19,005 nucleotides of DNA from JAZTYK01 sp045636925. Lineage in GTDB: Bacteria > Bacillota > Clostridia > Oscillospirales > Butyricicoccaceae. The stretch spans positions 1-19,005 of the forward strand of contig JAZTYK010000018.1 of the NCBI GenBank assembly GCA_045636925.1, read 5' to 3'. A model generated the notes under the pieces. It was not told the DNA's origin and ran no database searches. It saw nothing but the letters and a program-made list of their open reading frames with translations. Numbering within the stretch: the first letter of the stretch is position 1; the number at the start of each line of letters is the position of its first letter. The position numbers and the translations under genes are program-made. This document shows positions 1 through 6,461 of this stretch, piece by piece.

Positions 1-3
1 GAT

Positions 4-258
4 ATGGATGCACTGCTGACCAAGCTCCAGCGAAAGCGCCCCTCTGCCAGACAGGTGTTTATCACGCTGTTTCTTGTCTGTCTGGCCGGCATTGTGTCTC
101 CAATGTTGTTGTGGACACTTGCTGAAATATTCCATCTGAATGTCGGCATTGGAGAATCTATCTTCCTTTTAACTTTTATGTTTTCCACGGCTTTGTCCAT
201 TCCCTGCGGCATTTTGGCCGCCATTCTCACCGGGAAAGAACGGCATCCTCCACAGTAA
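4..258 (+). CDS. Small two-helix membrane protein, unknown function (possibly 5'-partial)
   Basis: The frame gives 84 residues with a basic N-terminus (KLQRKRPSAR) and two hydrophobic stretches, roughly residues 19-41 and 52-77, joined by a short loop. It therefore looks like a small inner-membrane protein with two helices. The frame is open to the left edge of the window (the codon before the ATG is GAT), so the true start may lie upstream and no ribosome site can be judged. No catalytic motif is visible and I do not recognise a family. The gene ends just before a strong hairpin shared with the convergent nitroreductase gene, so it is probably the last gene of a plus-strand unit lying mostly outside the window. 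It is real as a reading frame, but no function can be given. Confidence 0.6.
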   Translation: MDALLTKLQRKRPSARQVFITLFLVCLAGIVSPMLLWTLAEIFHLNVGIGESIFLLTFMFSTALSIPCGILAAILTGKERHPPQ

Positions 259-261
259 GCA

Positions 262-293
262 AAAGACCAACGGAAGCACTTCCGTTGGTCTTT
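262..293. terminator. Bidirectional intrinsic terminator
   Basis: Perfect 15-bp inverted repeat (left arm 262-276, right arm 279-293) with a very short loop. It has A-rich sequence on one side and T-rich sequence on the other in both directions. It lies between the stop codons of two convergent genes and would serve both. Confidence 0.85.
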
Positions 294-302
294 CTGTTTC
301 TC

Positions 303-845
303 TTATTCTTCTGCAGTGTCCTTAAACTTTACCAGGGCATCCATCTCTTTCCGCACCTTGGGGCGGATGGGGTCTCCCTCTGCCGGATGGCCCAACGCAA
401 TCACGATGCGGACACGGCCCTTGAGTCCAAGCAGCTTCACCAGCTTCTTTTCATCAAACCAGCCCAGAATACAAGTGCCCAGATCCAGATCGGCAGCCTG
501 CAGGGTCATTTGCGCCACAGCGATACCAATGTCTACGCTGCGGTAATCCTGATCTTTCACCTTGCTTCCGGCGCGGGCGGTAATGTTATAATCTCCCTCG
601 CTGACCACGAAAAAGCAGGGTGCCTTGCCAGCAAAGGCATTCATACCCATGCCCTGGGTGCATTTTGCTACCTGTGCAGCCAGTTCACCTTGGCAAACAG
701 TGATTTCATAGGGCTGCGCGTTACAGGCACTGGGTGCCAGTCGCATGGCCTCGGCACAGGCGCGGATATCGGCCTCGGATACCGGGCGGCCATCGTCATA
801 ATTCCGGCAGCTTTGCCGTTTTAAAAGCAGTTCTTCAAATCGCAT
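303..845 (-). CDS. Nitroreductase family protein (FMN-dependent)
   Basis: This 180-residue protein has the layout of the nitroreductase superfamily, FMN-binding oxidoreductases that use NAD(P)H to reduce nitro-aromatics, quinones or similar compounds. The N-terminus carries the flavin-binding pattern RQSCRNYDDGRPV (about residues 10-22), followed by APSACNAQPYEI (about 37-48). The C-terminal half has DLDLGTCILGWFDEKKL and VIALGHP, typical of the family. It is of ordinary length for the short single-domain members. The start is well set: AAGGAGGT lies on the minus strand at 852-859, seven bases before the ATG. The gene seems monocistronic, with its own likely promoter upstream and a shared terminator downstream. 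The natural substrate cannot be read from sequence. Confidence 0.9.
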   Translation of the reverse strand: MRFEELLLKRQSCRNYDDGRPVSEADIRACAEAMRLAPSACNAQPYEITVCQGELAAQVAKCTQGMGMNAFAGKAPCFFVVSEGDYNITARAGSKVKDQDYRSVDIGIAVAQMTLQAADLDLGTCILGWFDEKKLVKLLGLKGRVRIVIALGHPAEGDPIRPKVRKEMDALVKFKDTAEE

Positions 846-875
846 GGGGAGACCTCCTTCGGGATGATTACGTTT

Positions 876-904
876 ATTATGCCACAGGTGCGAACAAGAT
901 GCAA
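876..904 (-). promoter_or_regulatory. Probable sigma-A promoter of the nitroreductase gene
   Basis: On the minus strand a TTGCAT -35 (899-904) is followed by exactly 17 bases and a CATAAT -10 (876-881). The -10 matches consensus at five of six positions and the -35 at three. It lies about 30 bases upstream of the nitroreductase start and just after the feo-operon hairpin. Confidence 0.45.
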
Positions 905-930
905 GGCACAGGAGAAAACTCCCGTGCCTT
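903..930 (-). terminator. Likely terminator of the feo operon
   Basis: A 12-bp inverted repeat (arms 903-914 and 919-930, loop of four) has one mismatch on the plus strand that becomes a G-U pair in minus-strand RNA. It lies directly downstream of the last feo gene. The T-tract is poor (TTGCATCTTGTT), so termination may be partial. Confidence 0.5.
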
Positions 931-935
931 TGGTC

Positions 936-1088
936 TTATTGTTTCATTCTACAACTGCCACAGTGACCGCTGCAGCCGGAACAACCGGCGCAGCCGCCTT
1001 TTTTGCGGTCGTTTCGCAGAGATCGAACAGCGAAGAACACCGCCAGTCCGATGACAGCAATGACAAGAACATCTCCGAATCCGGGCAT
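936..1088 (-). CDS. FeoB-associated Cys-rich membrane protein
   Basis: This 50-residue frame is shorter than usual annotation cut-offs. It begins MPGFGDVLVIAVIGLAVFFA, a single membrane helix, then a basic stretch (RSLRNDRKK), then a Cys-rich tail reading GGCAGCSGCSGHCGSC (six or so cysteines). That architecture (helix, basic linker, CxxCxxC-type tail) matches the FeoB-associated Cys-rich family found next to feoB in Firmicutes. Its role is not established; binding or delivering ferrous iron at the FeoB pore is the usual suggestion. The start is supported by AAAGGAGGG at 1096-1104 on the minus strand. It lies 24 bases after the feoB stop, so it is the third gene of the feoA-feoB operon, and a hairpin follows it. 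Confidence 0.88.
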   Translation of the reverse strand: MPGFGDVLVIAVIGLAVFFAVRSLRNDRKKGGCAGCSGCSGHCGSCRMKQ

Positions 1089-1112
1089 GACAGTGCCCTC
1101 CTTTCTGTTTTA

Positions 1113-3305
1113 TTAAACGCCGACCTTGGGATCTTCAGAAGACTTTCTTTCGTTCTGCTTGGGCTGGTAGCCCTTGCGGAACACCAGATACAGCAGACCT
1201 GCCAGTACGGCAACTGCCACTACGGTCATGATGCCAAAGCTGGCTTCGCCGGTGAACAGACCACCGATCTGATAGACAATCATGGAAATCGCATAGGCAA
1301 ACCCGCACATGTAAGCAATGGTGCCCGCGGTCCACTTGGCATTGCCCATTTCACGCCTGATCGCGCCCATTGCCGCAAAGCAGGGAGCGCACAGCAGCTG
1401 GAAGATCATGAAGCTGTAAGCACGGATGGCGCCGAAGTCAGCCGCCACCAGGCTCCAGATCTCATTGCCGGATTCGCTGAGCTCGCCGGCGTAGTTGTAC
1501 AGCGTACCAAAGGTCATAACGACCTCTTCCTTGGCAATCAGACCGGTAAAGGTTGCCACCGTGGCCTTCCAGGCCATATCACCCATCCAGCCCAGAGGAT
1601 AGAAAATCCAGGCGATGGCATTGCCAAGAGCCGCCAGCAGAGAGGCATTGCTGTCCTCAACGGCAACAAAGACGCCGCCCACAAAGCCATAGGTCTGCAG
1701 GAACCACAGAATAATAGAACTGATCAGAACGATGGTGGTGGCGCGTTTCACAAAGTCCATGCCGCGATCCATGGTGGTGCGGGCAATGTTGCGGGGAGAA
1801 GGCAGATGATAGGCAGGCAGCTCCATAACAAAGGGAGCGGGCTTGCCGGCAAAGGCCTTGAACTTCTTCAGCAGCACACCGGAGATTACCACTGCAGCCA
1901 CACCAATGAAGAAGGCAGACACTGCTACCAGAGGAGAGTTGCCAAAGACAGCACCGGCAAACAGGCCGATGATGGGCATCTTGGCGCCGCAGGGAATAAA
2001 GCCGGTGGTCATAACAGTGATCTTGCGATCATTTTCCTGCTCGATGGTGCGGGACGCCAGAATGCCGGGTACACCGCAGCCGGTAGCTACCAGCATGGGG
2101 ATGATACTCTTACCGGACAGGCCAAACTTGCGCAGGATGCGGTCCATGATAAAGGCCACACGGGACATATAGCCCACATCCTCCAGAATGCTCAGCAGGA
2201 AGCTGAGCACCAGGATCTGAGGCACGAAGCCCAGCACGGCGCCCACGCCGGCCACGATGCCGTCCATGACCAGACCGTACAGCCAGCCGCTGACGCCCAG
2301 ACCGGTGAGGATCTTATCAAACAGATTGGGAACCCACTGGCCAAACAGCACATCGTTGGCCCAGTCGGTGCCCATGGTGCCGATGGAGAAGTGATAGCTG
2401 CCCATGGCGATGGCATACATCAAAAACATCACGCCGGCAAAGATGGGCAGGGCAAGAATGCGGTTGGTGACAACAGCATCGATCTTGTCGGACAGGCTCA
2501 TGGCATGCTTGGCCGCCTTTTTCTTTACCGCCTTGTTCACCACATTGCCAATGTAGGTATAGCGCTGGTCGGCAATGATGCTTTCGGCATCGTCGTCCAT
2601 TTCACGCTCACAATCCACAATGTGCCGTTCCAGATGAGCGAGCATCTCGTCATCCAGCTGCAGTTCGCCGCGCACCATCTCGTCACGCTCGAAGAGCTTG
2701 ATGGCGTACCAACGCAGGTAATTGCCGGTGACCTTGCCCTCGATGGACTCTTCGATGTGTGCCAGGGCATGCTCTACACTGCCGTTGAACACATGGGGCA
2801 TCTCACCATGGGTGTGATTTTTAGCCAGTGCCACTGCCTTTTCGGCAGCCTCCATGCAGCCCTCGCCCTTCAGTGCGCTGATTTCTACAACGGCGCAGCC
2901 CAAAGCCTTGCCCAGCTTTTCCAGATCTACCTGATCGCCGTTCTTGCGCACCAGATCGATCATGTTGACAGCAACGACCACGGGATGTCCCAGCTCGATG
3001 GGCTGGGTGGTCAGATACAGGTTGCGCTCGATATTGGTGCCGTCCACGATGTTCAGAATGGCATCTGGATGTTCATTGACCAGATATGTACGGGTCACCA
3101 CTTCTTCGGGGGAGTAGGGGGACAGAGAATAGATGCCGGGCAGGTCCTGAATGATGACATCTTTGTGGCCCTTTAGGGCTCCCTCTTTCTTCTCTACCGT
3201 TACACCGGGCCAGTTGCCAACGTATTGGTTGGAGCCGGTGAGAATGTTAAACAATGTTGTCTTGCCGCAGTTGGGATTGCCGGCAAGGGCAATTTTAAAA
3301 CTCAT
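1113..3305 (-). CDS. feoB: Ferrous iron transporter B
   Basis: FeoB is the membrane permease of bacterial Fe2+ uptake, with a G-protein domain fused to a transport domain. This 730-residue protein shows the G1 loop GNPNCGKT (residues 9-16), the switch segment NWPGVTVEKKEG, G3 DLPG (54-57), G4 NMID (114-117) and a G5-like SALKG (143-147). A helical guanine-dissociation-inhibitor region follows, then many membrane segments from about residue 285. The Gate motifs are visible, including VATGCGVPG and GFIPCGAKMPI. The C-terminal Gate half carries AKEEVVMTFGTLYNY and LCAPCFAAMGAI. Length and motif order are complete. An AAGAGGGAA-type ribosome site precedes the ATG. It follows feoA by 25 bases and precedes the Cys-rich partner, so all three are one transcript, probably repressed when iron is plentiful. 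Confidence 0.98.
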   Translation of the reverse strand: MSFKIALAGNPNCGKTTLFNILTGSNQYVGNWPGVTVEKKEGALKGHKDVIIQDLPGIYSLSPYSPEEVVTRTYLVNEHPDAILNIVDGTNIERNLYLTTQPIELGHPVVVAVNMIDLVRKNGDQVDLEKLGKALGCAVVEISALKGEGCMEAAEKAVALAKNHTHGEMPHVFNGSVEHALAHIEESIEGKVTGNYLRWYAIKLFERDEMVRGELQLDDEMLAHLERHIVDCEREMDDDAESIIADQRYTYIGNVVNKAVKKKAAKHAMSLSDKIDAVVTNRILALPIFAGVMFLMYAIAMGSYHFSIGTMGTDWANDVLFGQWVPNLFDKILTGLGVSGWLYGLVMDGIVAGVGAVLGFVPQILVLSFLLSILEDVGYMSRVAFIMDRILRKFGLSGKSIIPMLVATGCGVPGILASRTIEQENDRKITVMTTGFIPCGAKMPIIGLFAGAVFGNSPLVAVSAFFIGVAAVVISGVLLKKFKAFAGKPAPFVMELPAYHLPSPRNIARTTMDRGMDFVKRATTIVLISSIILWFLQTYGFVGGVFVAVEDSNASLLAALGNAIAWIFYPLGWMGDMAWKATVATFTGLIAKEEVVMTFGTLYNYAGELSESGNEIWSLVAADFGAIRAYSFMIFQLLCAPCFAAMGAIRREMGNAKWTAGTIAYMCGFAYAISMIVYQIGGLFTGEASFGIMTVVAVAVLAGLLYLVFRKGYQPKQNERKSSEDPKVGV

Positions 3306-3330
3306 GCTTGTTCCCTCTTTCGCTTCTTGC

Positions 3331-3552
3331 TTACAGGACTTCTACCATTTCGGCGTCTGCCTTGCGCAGGCTCAGTTCATAGCCGCGCACATTGATCTCG
3401 ATGGGGTCGCCCAACGGTGCGACCTTGCGGACATAGATCTCAACACCCTTGGTGATGCCCATATCCATAATGCGGCGGCGAACGGCGCCCTCACCGTGTA
3501 ATTTTACAACCGTGGTGGTCTGTCCCACCTTAATTTCTCGCAGTGTTTTCAT
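3331..3552 (-). CDS. feoA: Ferrous iron transport protein A
   Basis: A 73-residue SH3-like FeoA domain protein, thought to assist FeoB at the cytoplasmic face of the membrane. The family pattern is present: an N-terminal TLREIKVGQTTTVVKL strand, the central RRRIMDMGITKGVEIYV segment, then GDPIEINVRGYELSLRKADAE near the end. The length is normal for a free-standing FeoA. An AAGAGGGAA-like site precedes the ATG; feoB uses almost the same leader sequence, which suggests matched translation. It is the first gene of the feoA-feoB unit. Its leader, between promoter and start codon, holds two palindromic operator sites, so the operon is very likely controlled by the divergent DtxR-family repressor. 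Confidence 0.95.
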   Translation of the reverse strand: MKTLREIKVGQTTTVVKLHGEGAVRRRIMDMGITKGVEIYVRKVAPLGDPIEINVRGYELSLRKADAEMVEVL

Positions 3553-3574
3553 GCGGTTCCCTCTTTCTTTTACA

Positions 3575-3592
3575 AGTTAGCATCAGCTAACT
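3575..3592. promoter_or_regulatory. Metal-repressor operator, feoA-proximal copy
   Basis: Palindrome AGTTAGC-ATCA-GCTAACT with seven-base arms. The core GTTAGC-N4-GCTAAC occurs again 34 bp away, centre to centre. The half-site resembles the GTTAG/CTAAC halves of classical DtxR/IdeR boxes. It lies in the untranslated leader of feoA, next to a divergent DtxR-family gene. Confidence 0.75.
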
Positions 3593-3609
3593 ATCTCGCT
3601 CAATTAATA

Positions 3610-3625
3610 GTTAGCCCTCGCTAAC
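3610..3625. promoter_or_regulatory. Metal-repressor operator, promoter-proximal copy
   Basis: Second copy of the palindrome GTTAGC-CCTC-GCTAAC. It begins about nine bases past the feoA -10 box, so a bound repressor would cover the transcription start. Only the four-base centre differs from the other copy, which is what two binding sites for one dimer would look like. Confidence 0.75.
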
Positions 3626-3633
3626 CACGCTTA

Positions 3634-3662
3634 ATCATAAAGCAAATCCCGTCAATTGTCAA
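3634..3662 (-). promoter_or_regulatory. feoAB promoter
   Basis: On the minus strand a perfect TTGACA -35 (3657-3662), a 17-base spacer and a TATGAT -10 (3634-3639) precede feoA. The predicted start is near 3627, directly before the promoter-proximal operator. Confidence 0.8.
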
Positions 3663-3787
3663 GAGGCTTTTCGCCAAAAAAGGGATATTTTTCTTGCGGG
3701 AAACAAAGGCAAATGAAATGCGCCTTGCAATCTTTGCTGATTTGTGGTAACTTTGATGTATGAAGACAAGCCAAAGGAGGTGCACCG

Positions 3788-4174
3788 ATGCCCCTGCATG
3801 AGTCCGGTGAAATGTATCTGGAGACCATCTATGTTCTGACCCAGGAAAAACCCTCGGTGCGCGCCATCGATGTGGGCGAACACATGGGGTTTTCCAAGCC
3901 CAGTGTCAGTCGTGCTTTGGGTCTTTTAAAGAAAGACGGTTATGTAACGGTAGATACAAGCGGCTATCTGGCACTTACCGAAACCGGCTTGGAGGTTGCC
4001 CAAAAAATCTATCAGCGTCACACCATGCTGACGCAGTTCCTTACCGCCATCGGCGTCGATCGGGAAATCGCCGCAGAGGACGCCTGCAAGATTGAGCACG
4101 CTATCAGCGATGCCACTTTTGTTGCCATGAAACGGTATGTTGACACCTATTTATCCGGCAATACCAAGGAATAA
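3788..4174 (+). CDS. DtxR-family metal-dependent transcriptional repressor, short form
   Basis: A 128-residue DtxR/MntR-family regulator with a winged helix-turn-helix (about residues 5-65, with the recognition region FSKPSVSRALGLLKKDGYV) and a dimerisation/metal-binding domain. It lacks the C-terminal SH3-like domain of full-length DtxR, so its size is like MntR. The primary metal ligands look like DtxR rather than MntR. Met9 sits where DtxR has Met10 (MntR has Asp8), and Cys100, Glu103 and His104 match DtxR Cys102, Glu105 and His106. This favours Fe2+ sensing. AAAGGAGG lies eight bases before the ATG. It is divergent from feoAB, whose leader holds two palindromes, and probably represses that operon. 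No convincing promoter could be fixed for this gene (TTGCAA at 3725-3730 with TAACTT is a weak candidate). Confidence 0.93.
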   Translation: MPLHESGEMYLETIYVLTQEKPSVRAIDVGEHMGFSKPSVSRALGLLKKDGYVTVDTSGYLALTETGLEVAQKIYQRHTMLTQFLTAIGVDREIAAEDACKIEHAISDATFVAMKRYVDTYLSGNTKE

Positions 4175-4188
4175 ATAAAGAATGATAC

Positions 4189-4221
4189 AGGAATGCAGGC
4201 TCTCCCTTCATTCCTATTTTT
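4189..4221 (+). terminator. Weak terminator after the repressor gene
   Basis: Seven-base arms AGGAATG (4189-4195) and CATTCCT (4209-4215) with a 13-base loop are followed by ATTTTTG. The stem is short, so some read-through into the next plus-strand gene is likely. Confidence 0.4.
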
Positions 4222-4237
4222 GTTGGAGGAATAAAGA

Positions 4238-4993
4238 ATGATGAAGAACTTTTTTTACACCAGCGATACCGTGCCCGAGGGATTGGGAATCCCCCACTAC
4301 GGCATCGAGCACCTGCTTTGGCTGGCTGCAGCCGTGATTTTTATTGTCGGCGTTTCTCTATGGTACCGCAAGGCAGATGCCAAGCTGCGCCGCAAGATTC
4401 AGGTGATCATGGCCGGAGTCATTGTCTTGGAAGAAGTGACCCGAGATCTCTTTTTGATGCTGACCAATCAATTCGCAGTAAATCATCTGCCTCTTCACTT
4501 GTGCAGCGTCAATATCATTCTGATTGCCGTCCATGCTGTGAAACGCACCAAGACCGTAGATAATTTCTTGTATGGCATTTGCATTCCCGGTGCTGCTGCG
4601 GCACTTCTCTTTGCCAACTGGCTGGAGCTGCCCGTTTGGAACTATATGTCCATCCACAGCTTTACCGTTCACATTCTGTTGGTAGCTTATCCCGTGATGA
4701 TGACCGTTGGCGGCGAGCTGCAACCCAACGTCAAGCAGCTGCCCAAGTGTGTGCTGCTGGTACTGGGCCTGGCTGTACCCATCTATATCTTCAATATGAT
4801 CTTTGACACCAACTTTATGTTCCTGATGTACGGCGAGGAAGGCACTCCGCTGGTCTTTTGGTTCCAGGAGCACATGGGCACCCACCTGCCCGGTCTGGTG
4901 ATTTTGGCAGCCATTGCCCTGACGGCCATGTACACCATCCTGTTCCTCTGCCGCAAGCTGGCAGCAGGAAAACAGAGCAACCAGGCTGTATAA
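4238..4993 (+). CDS. YwaF/TMEM164-like (TIGR02206-type) integral membrane protein
   Basis: This 251-residue protein has about seven hydrophobic segments. It contains the motif HLPLHLCSVNIIL (about residues 83-95), which marks the YwaF/TIGR02206 family of bacterial membrane proteins related to eukaryotic TMEM164. Other family-like features are the early GIEHLLWL segment, a WNYMSIHSFTVHILL stretch, and FDTNFMFLM before the last helices. The biochemical role of bacterial members is not established. GGAGGA at 4225-4230 precedes two adjacent in-frame ATGs (4238 and 4241), and either could be used. It lies 63 bases after the repressor gene, with only a weak hairpin between, so the two may be partly co-transcribed; I see no functional link to iron. 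A strong terminator follows. Confidence 0.8.
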   Translation: MMKNFFYTSDTVPEGLGIPHYGIEHLLWLAAAVIFIVGVSLWYRKADAKLRRKIQVIMAGVIVLEEVTRDLFLMLTNQFAVNHLPLHLCSVNIILIAVHAVKRTKTVDNFLYGICIPGAAAALLFANWLELPVWNYMSIHSFTVHILLVAYPVMMTVGGELQPNVKQLPKCVLLVLGLAVPIYIFNMIFDTNFMFLMYGEEGTPLVFWFQEHMGTHLPGLVILAAIALTAMYTILFLCRKLAAGKQSNQAV

Positions 4994-5008
4994 CCAATCT
5001 TCATATAC

Positions 5009-5038
5009 AAAAACAGCACGCCGCAGCGTGCTGTTTTT
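5009..5038. terminator. Bidirectional intrinsic terminator
   Basis: Perfect 13-bp stem (5009-5021 and 5026-5038) with a CGCA loop, flanked by A-tracts and T-tracts. It lies between the convergent YwaF-like gene and the tyrosine phosphatase gene. Confidence 0.92.
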
Positions 5039-5041
5039 TCT

Positions 5042-5509
5042 TTACTTCACTTTTCCTTCCCTGCGCAGCTTGTCCAGCAAGCCCCGGCAGCCTTCGGAAA
5101 CATCCTGCCAGGTGGCATCAAAGTTTCCGGTATACCAAGGGTCTGCCACCTGACCGGGGCGATGGGTATAATCCAGCAGCAGGCTTAGCTTGTGCTGCGG
5201 ATCGCCGCCAAATACCCACTGCATATTCCGCAGATTGCTGTGATCCATTCCAATGATGTAATCGTAATGGGCATAATCCGCCTTGGTGATCTGACGGGCG
5301 GTTTTTCCGGCACAGGAGATCCCCTGCTCTGCCAACTTGCGTCTTGCCGGCGGGTAAACCGGATTGCCCAGTTCTTCGGTGCTGGTTGCGGCAGAGGCAA
5401 TCTCGAACTGCGTCTCCAGTCCTTCCCGGCGCACCAGATCCTTCATAGCAAACTCGGCCATGGGGCTGCGGCAAATATTTCCCAAACACACGAACAGGAT
5501 TTTCACCAT
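5042..5509 (-). CDS. Low-molecular-weight protein-tyrosine phosphatase
   Basis: A 155-residue cytoplasmic phosphatase of the LMW-PTP family, which removes phosphate from tyrosine (in some members arginine) through a cysteine-phosphate intermediate. The P-loop is at the N-terminus, VCLGNICRSP, with nucleophile Cys8 and Arg14. The general-acid Asp is Asp123 in VADPWY. Length and motif placement are standard, and the protein is complete. The ATG at 5507-5509 follows an AGAGAGGAA-like site. It lies 17 bases downstream of the stop of the CmpB-type membrane protein, so the two form an operon read leftward into the shared terminator. No tyrosine kinase is visible nearby, so the substrate is unknown. 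Arginine phosphatases of the YwlE type belong to the same family and cannot be excluded. Confidence 0.95.
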   Translation of the reverse strand: MVKILFVCLGNICRSPMAEFAMKDLVRREGLETQFEIASAATSTEELGNPVYPPARRKLAEQGISCAGKTARQITKADYAHYDYIIGMDHSNLRNMQWVFGGDPQHKLSLLLDYTHRPGQVADPWYTGNFDATWQDVSEGCRGLLDKLRREGKVK

Positions 5510-5526
5510 CTTACGATTCCTCTCTT

Positions 5527-6297
5527 TCAGCGGCGGGGGCCGGACTGTTTCCGCCAGGCTACGATTTCTTCAATGTCTTCCCAGATATCGTCGCGCATAT
5601 CCTGCAGCATATCCTCTAACAGCTCGGACAGAGGTTTGTCGGAACGGAAGGGGCGGAAGAACTGATACTTGGTCGCCAGCTCCTGCTGGTTTTCACGGAT
5701 ACGAGCCTTGATGCCCTCGTACCGTACTACAACCTGATGCTCAGCGGCAAAGGCTCGCAATTTGACAACAATCTGCGCCGAATGTGCCACGTCCAAGATA
5801 AACACACCGAAGAACAATCCCACGAAGAAAGAAAACGCCAGGTTTTGGGAGAGCCACTGCAATGCTTCCAAGATGTGCGGATGGACCAAGAAATAATACA
5901 GTGCCCCCAGAATCGCCCAGTAAAAAGAAAAGGTAGGACAGACGATGCCGCGGAAATTACCCCAACAATCGGAGTAATCCCACAACCGCACCTTCAGCAC
6001 GCGCAGGCAAAACTCACCGGCAATATATTCGATGAGCGTCATTGCTGCCGCCATCATCAAGAACAGAACTGCCTTGTTCCAAAAAGGATCGGAAATCAGC
6101 TGCCGCTGTTCCAGCGTGGCAATCAAATACAGCAGGCATAAGCCACAGCCATACAGCGGAACATACGGTCCTGTGCAAAAGCCGGGGTTGATAAACTTGC
6201 GGCTGGGATCCTTGAGATTGCGGTATATCAATTCCAAGATCCACCCTGCCAAACTGCCGATGAAAAACAAAAACGCAAGGGTCAAAAAGATTCCCAT
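5527..6297 (-). CDS. CmpB-type putative ABC-transporter permease (type IV), membrane protein
   Basis: A 256-residue protein whose first about 180 residues hold five or so membrane segments. It shows the pattern of the putative ABC-transporter type IV (CmpB-like) family: GWILELIYR near residue 18, then NPGFCTGPYVPLYGCGLCLLY, then EYIAGEFCLRVLKVRLWDYSD and FYWAILGALYYF. The C-terminal about 70 residues are charged, predicted helical and cytoplasmic. Transport has not been shown for this family, so the permease label is inherited from family naming. ACAGGAGCG precedes the ATG. It is the first gene of a two-gene unit with the tyrosine phosphatase. An AT-rich divergent region upstream separates it from the ATPase gene. 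Confidence 0.85.
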   Translation of the reverse strand: MGIFLTLAFLFFIGSLAGWILELIYRNLKDPSRKFINPGFCTGPYVPLYGCGLCLLYLIATLEQRQLISDPFWNKAVLFLMMAAAMTLIEYIAGEFCLRVLKVRLWDYSDCWGNFRGIVCPTFSFYWAILGALYYFLVHPHILEALQWLSQNLAFSFFVGLFFGVFILDVAHSAQIVVKLRAFAAEHQVVVRYEGIKARIRENQQELATKYQFFRPFRSDKPLSELLEDMLQDMRDDIWEDIEEIVAWRKQSGPRR

Positions 6298-6309
6298 AAG
6301 ATTCGCTCC

Positions 6310-6387
6310 TGTAAATAATCAATCTGGTATTATTTTACAAGACATTTTCCAAAATTTCCAGCATTCTCTGTGAACCCATTGTAAAAT
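6310..6387. repeat. Inverted/direct copies of a TTGTAAAAT-like motif in a divergent promoter region
   Basis: TTGTAAAAT occurs exactly on the plus strand at 6379-6387 and on the minus strand at 6332-6340. A near copy, TGTAAATAAT, lies at 6310-6319 and forms a hairpin-like pair with 6329-6339. The copies lie between two divergent genes and overlap the likely promoter of the CmpB-type gene, so a protein-binding role is possible. AT-rich chance matches are also possible. Confidence 0.4.
6332..6360 (-). promoter_or_regulatory. Candidate promoter for the CmpB-phosphatase operon
   Basis: On the minus strand TGGAAA (6355-6360), a 17-base spacer and TAAAAT (6332-6337) lie about 35 bases upstream of the start codon. 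The -10 is five of six and the -35 four of six to consensus. Confidence 0.4.
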
Positions 6388-6461
6388 CCAGTGCAAAAGC
6401 ACTTTTTCTCCACTTACTTCTCTGTTATACTGGAAGCAGCATTGAGAAAGGAGGCGCTGTT

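Noticed and set aside
864..3176. Very long open plus-strand frame (770 codons) opposite feoB
   Set aside because: It is antisense to feoB, which has all family motifs, and its product is low in hydrophobic order and rich in His/Gln/Gly. The opening comes from codon bias on the true strand.
3575..3625. The two palindromes as a CRISPR-like or mobile repeat
   Set aside because: Only two copies occur, with a 34-bp period and placement in a metal-regulated leader, so an operator pair is the simpler reading.
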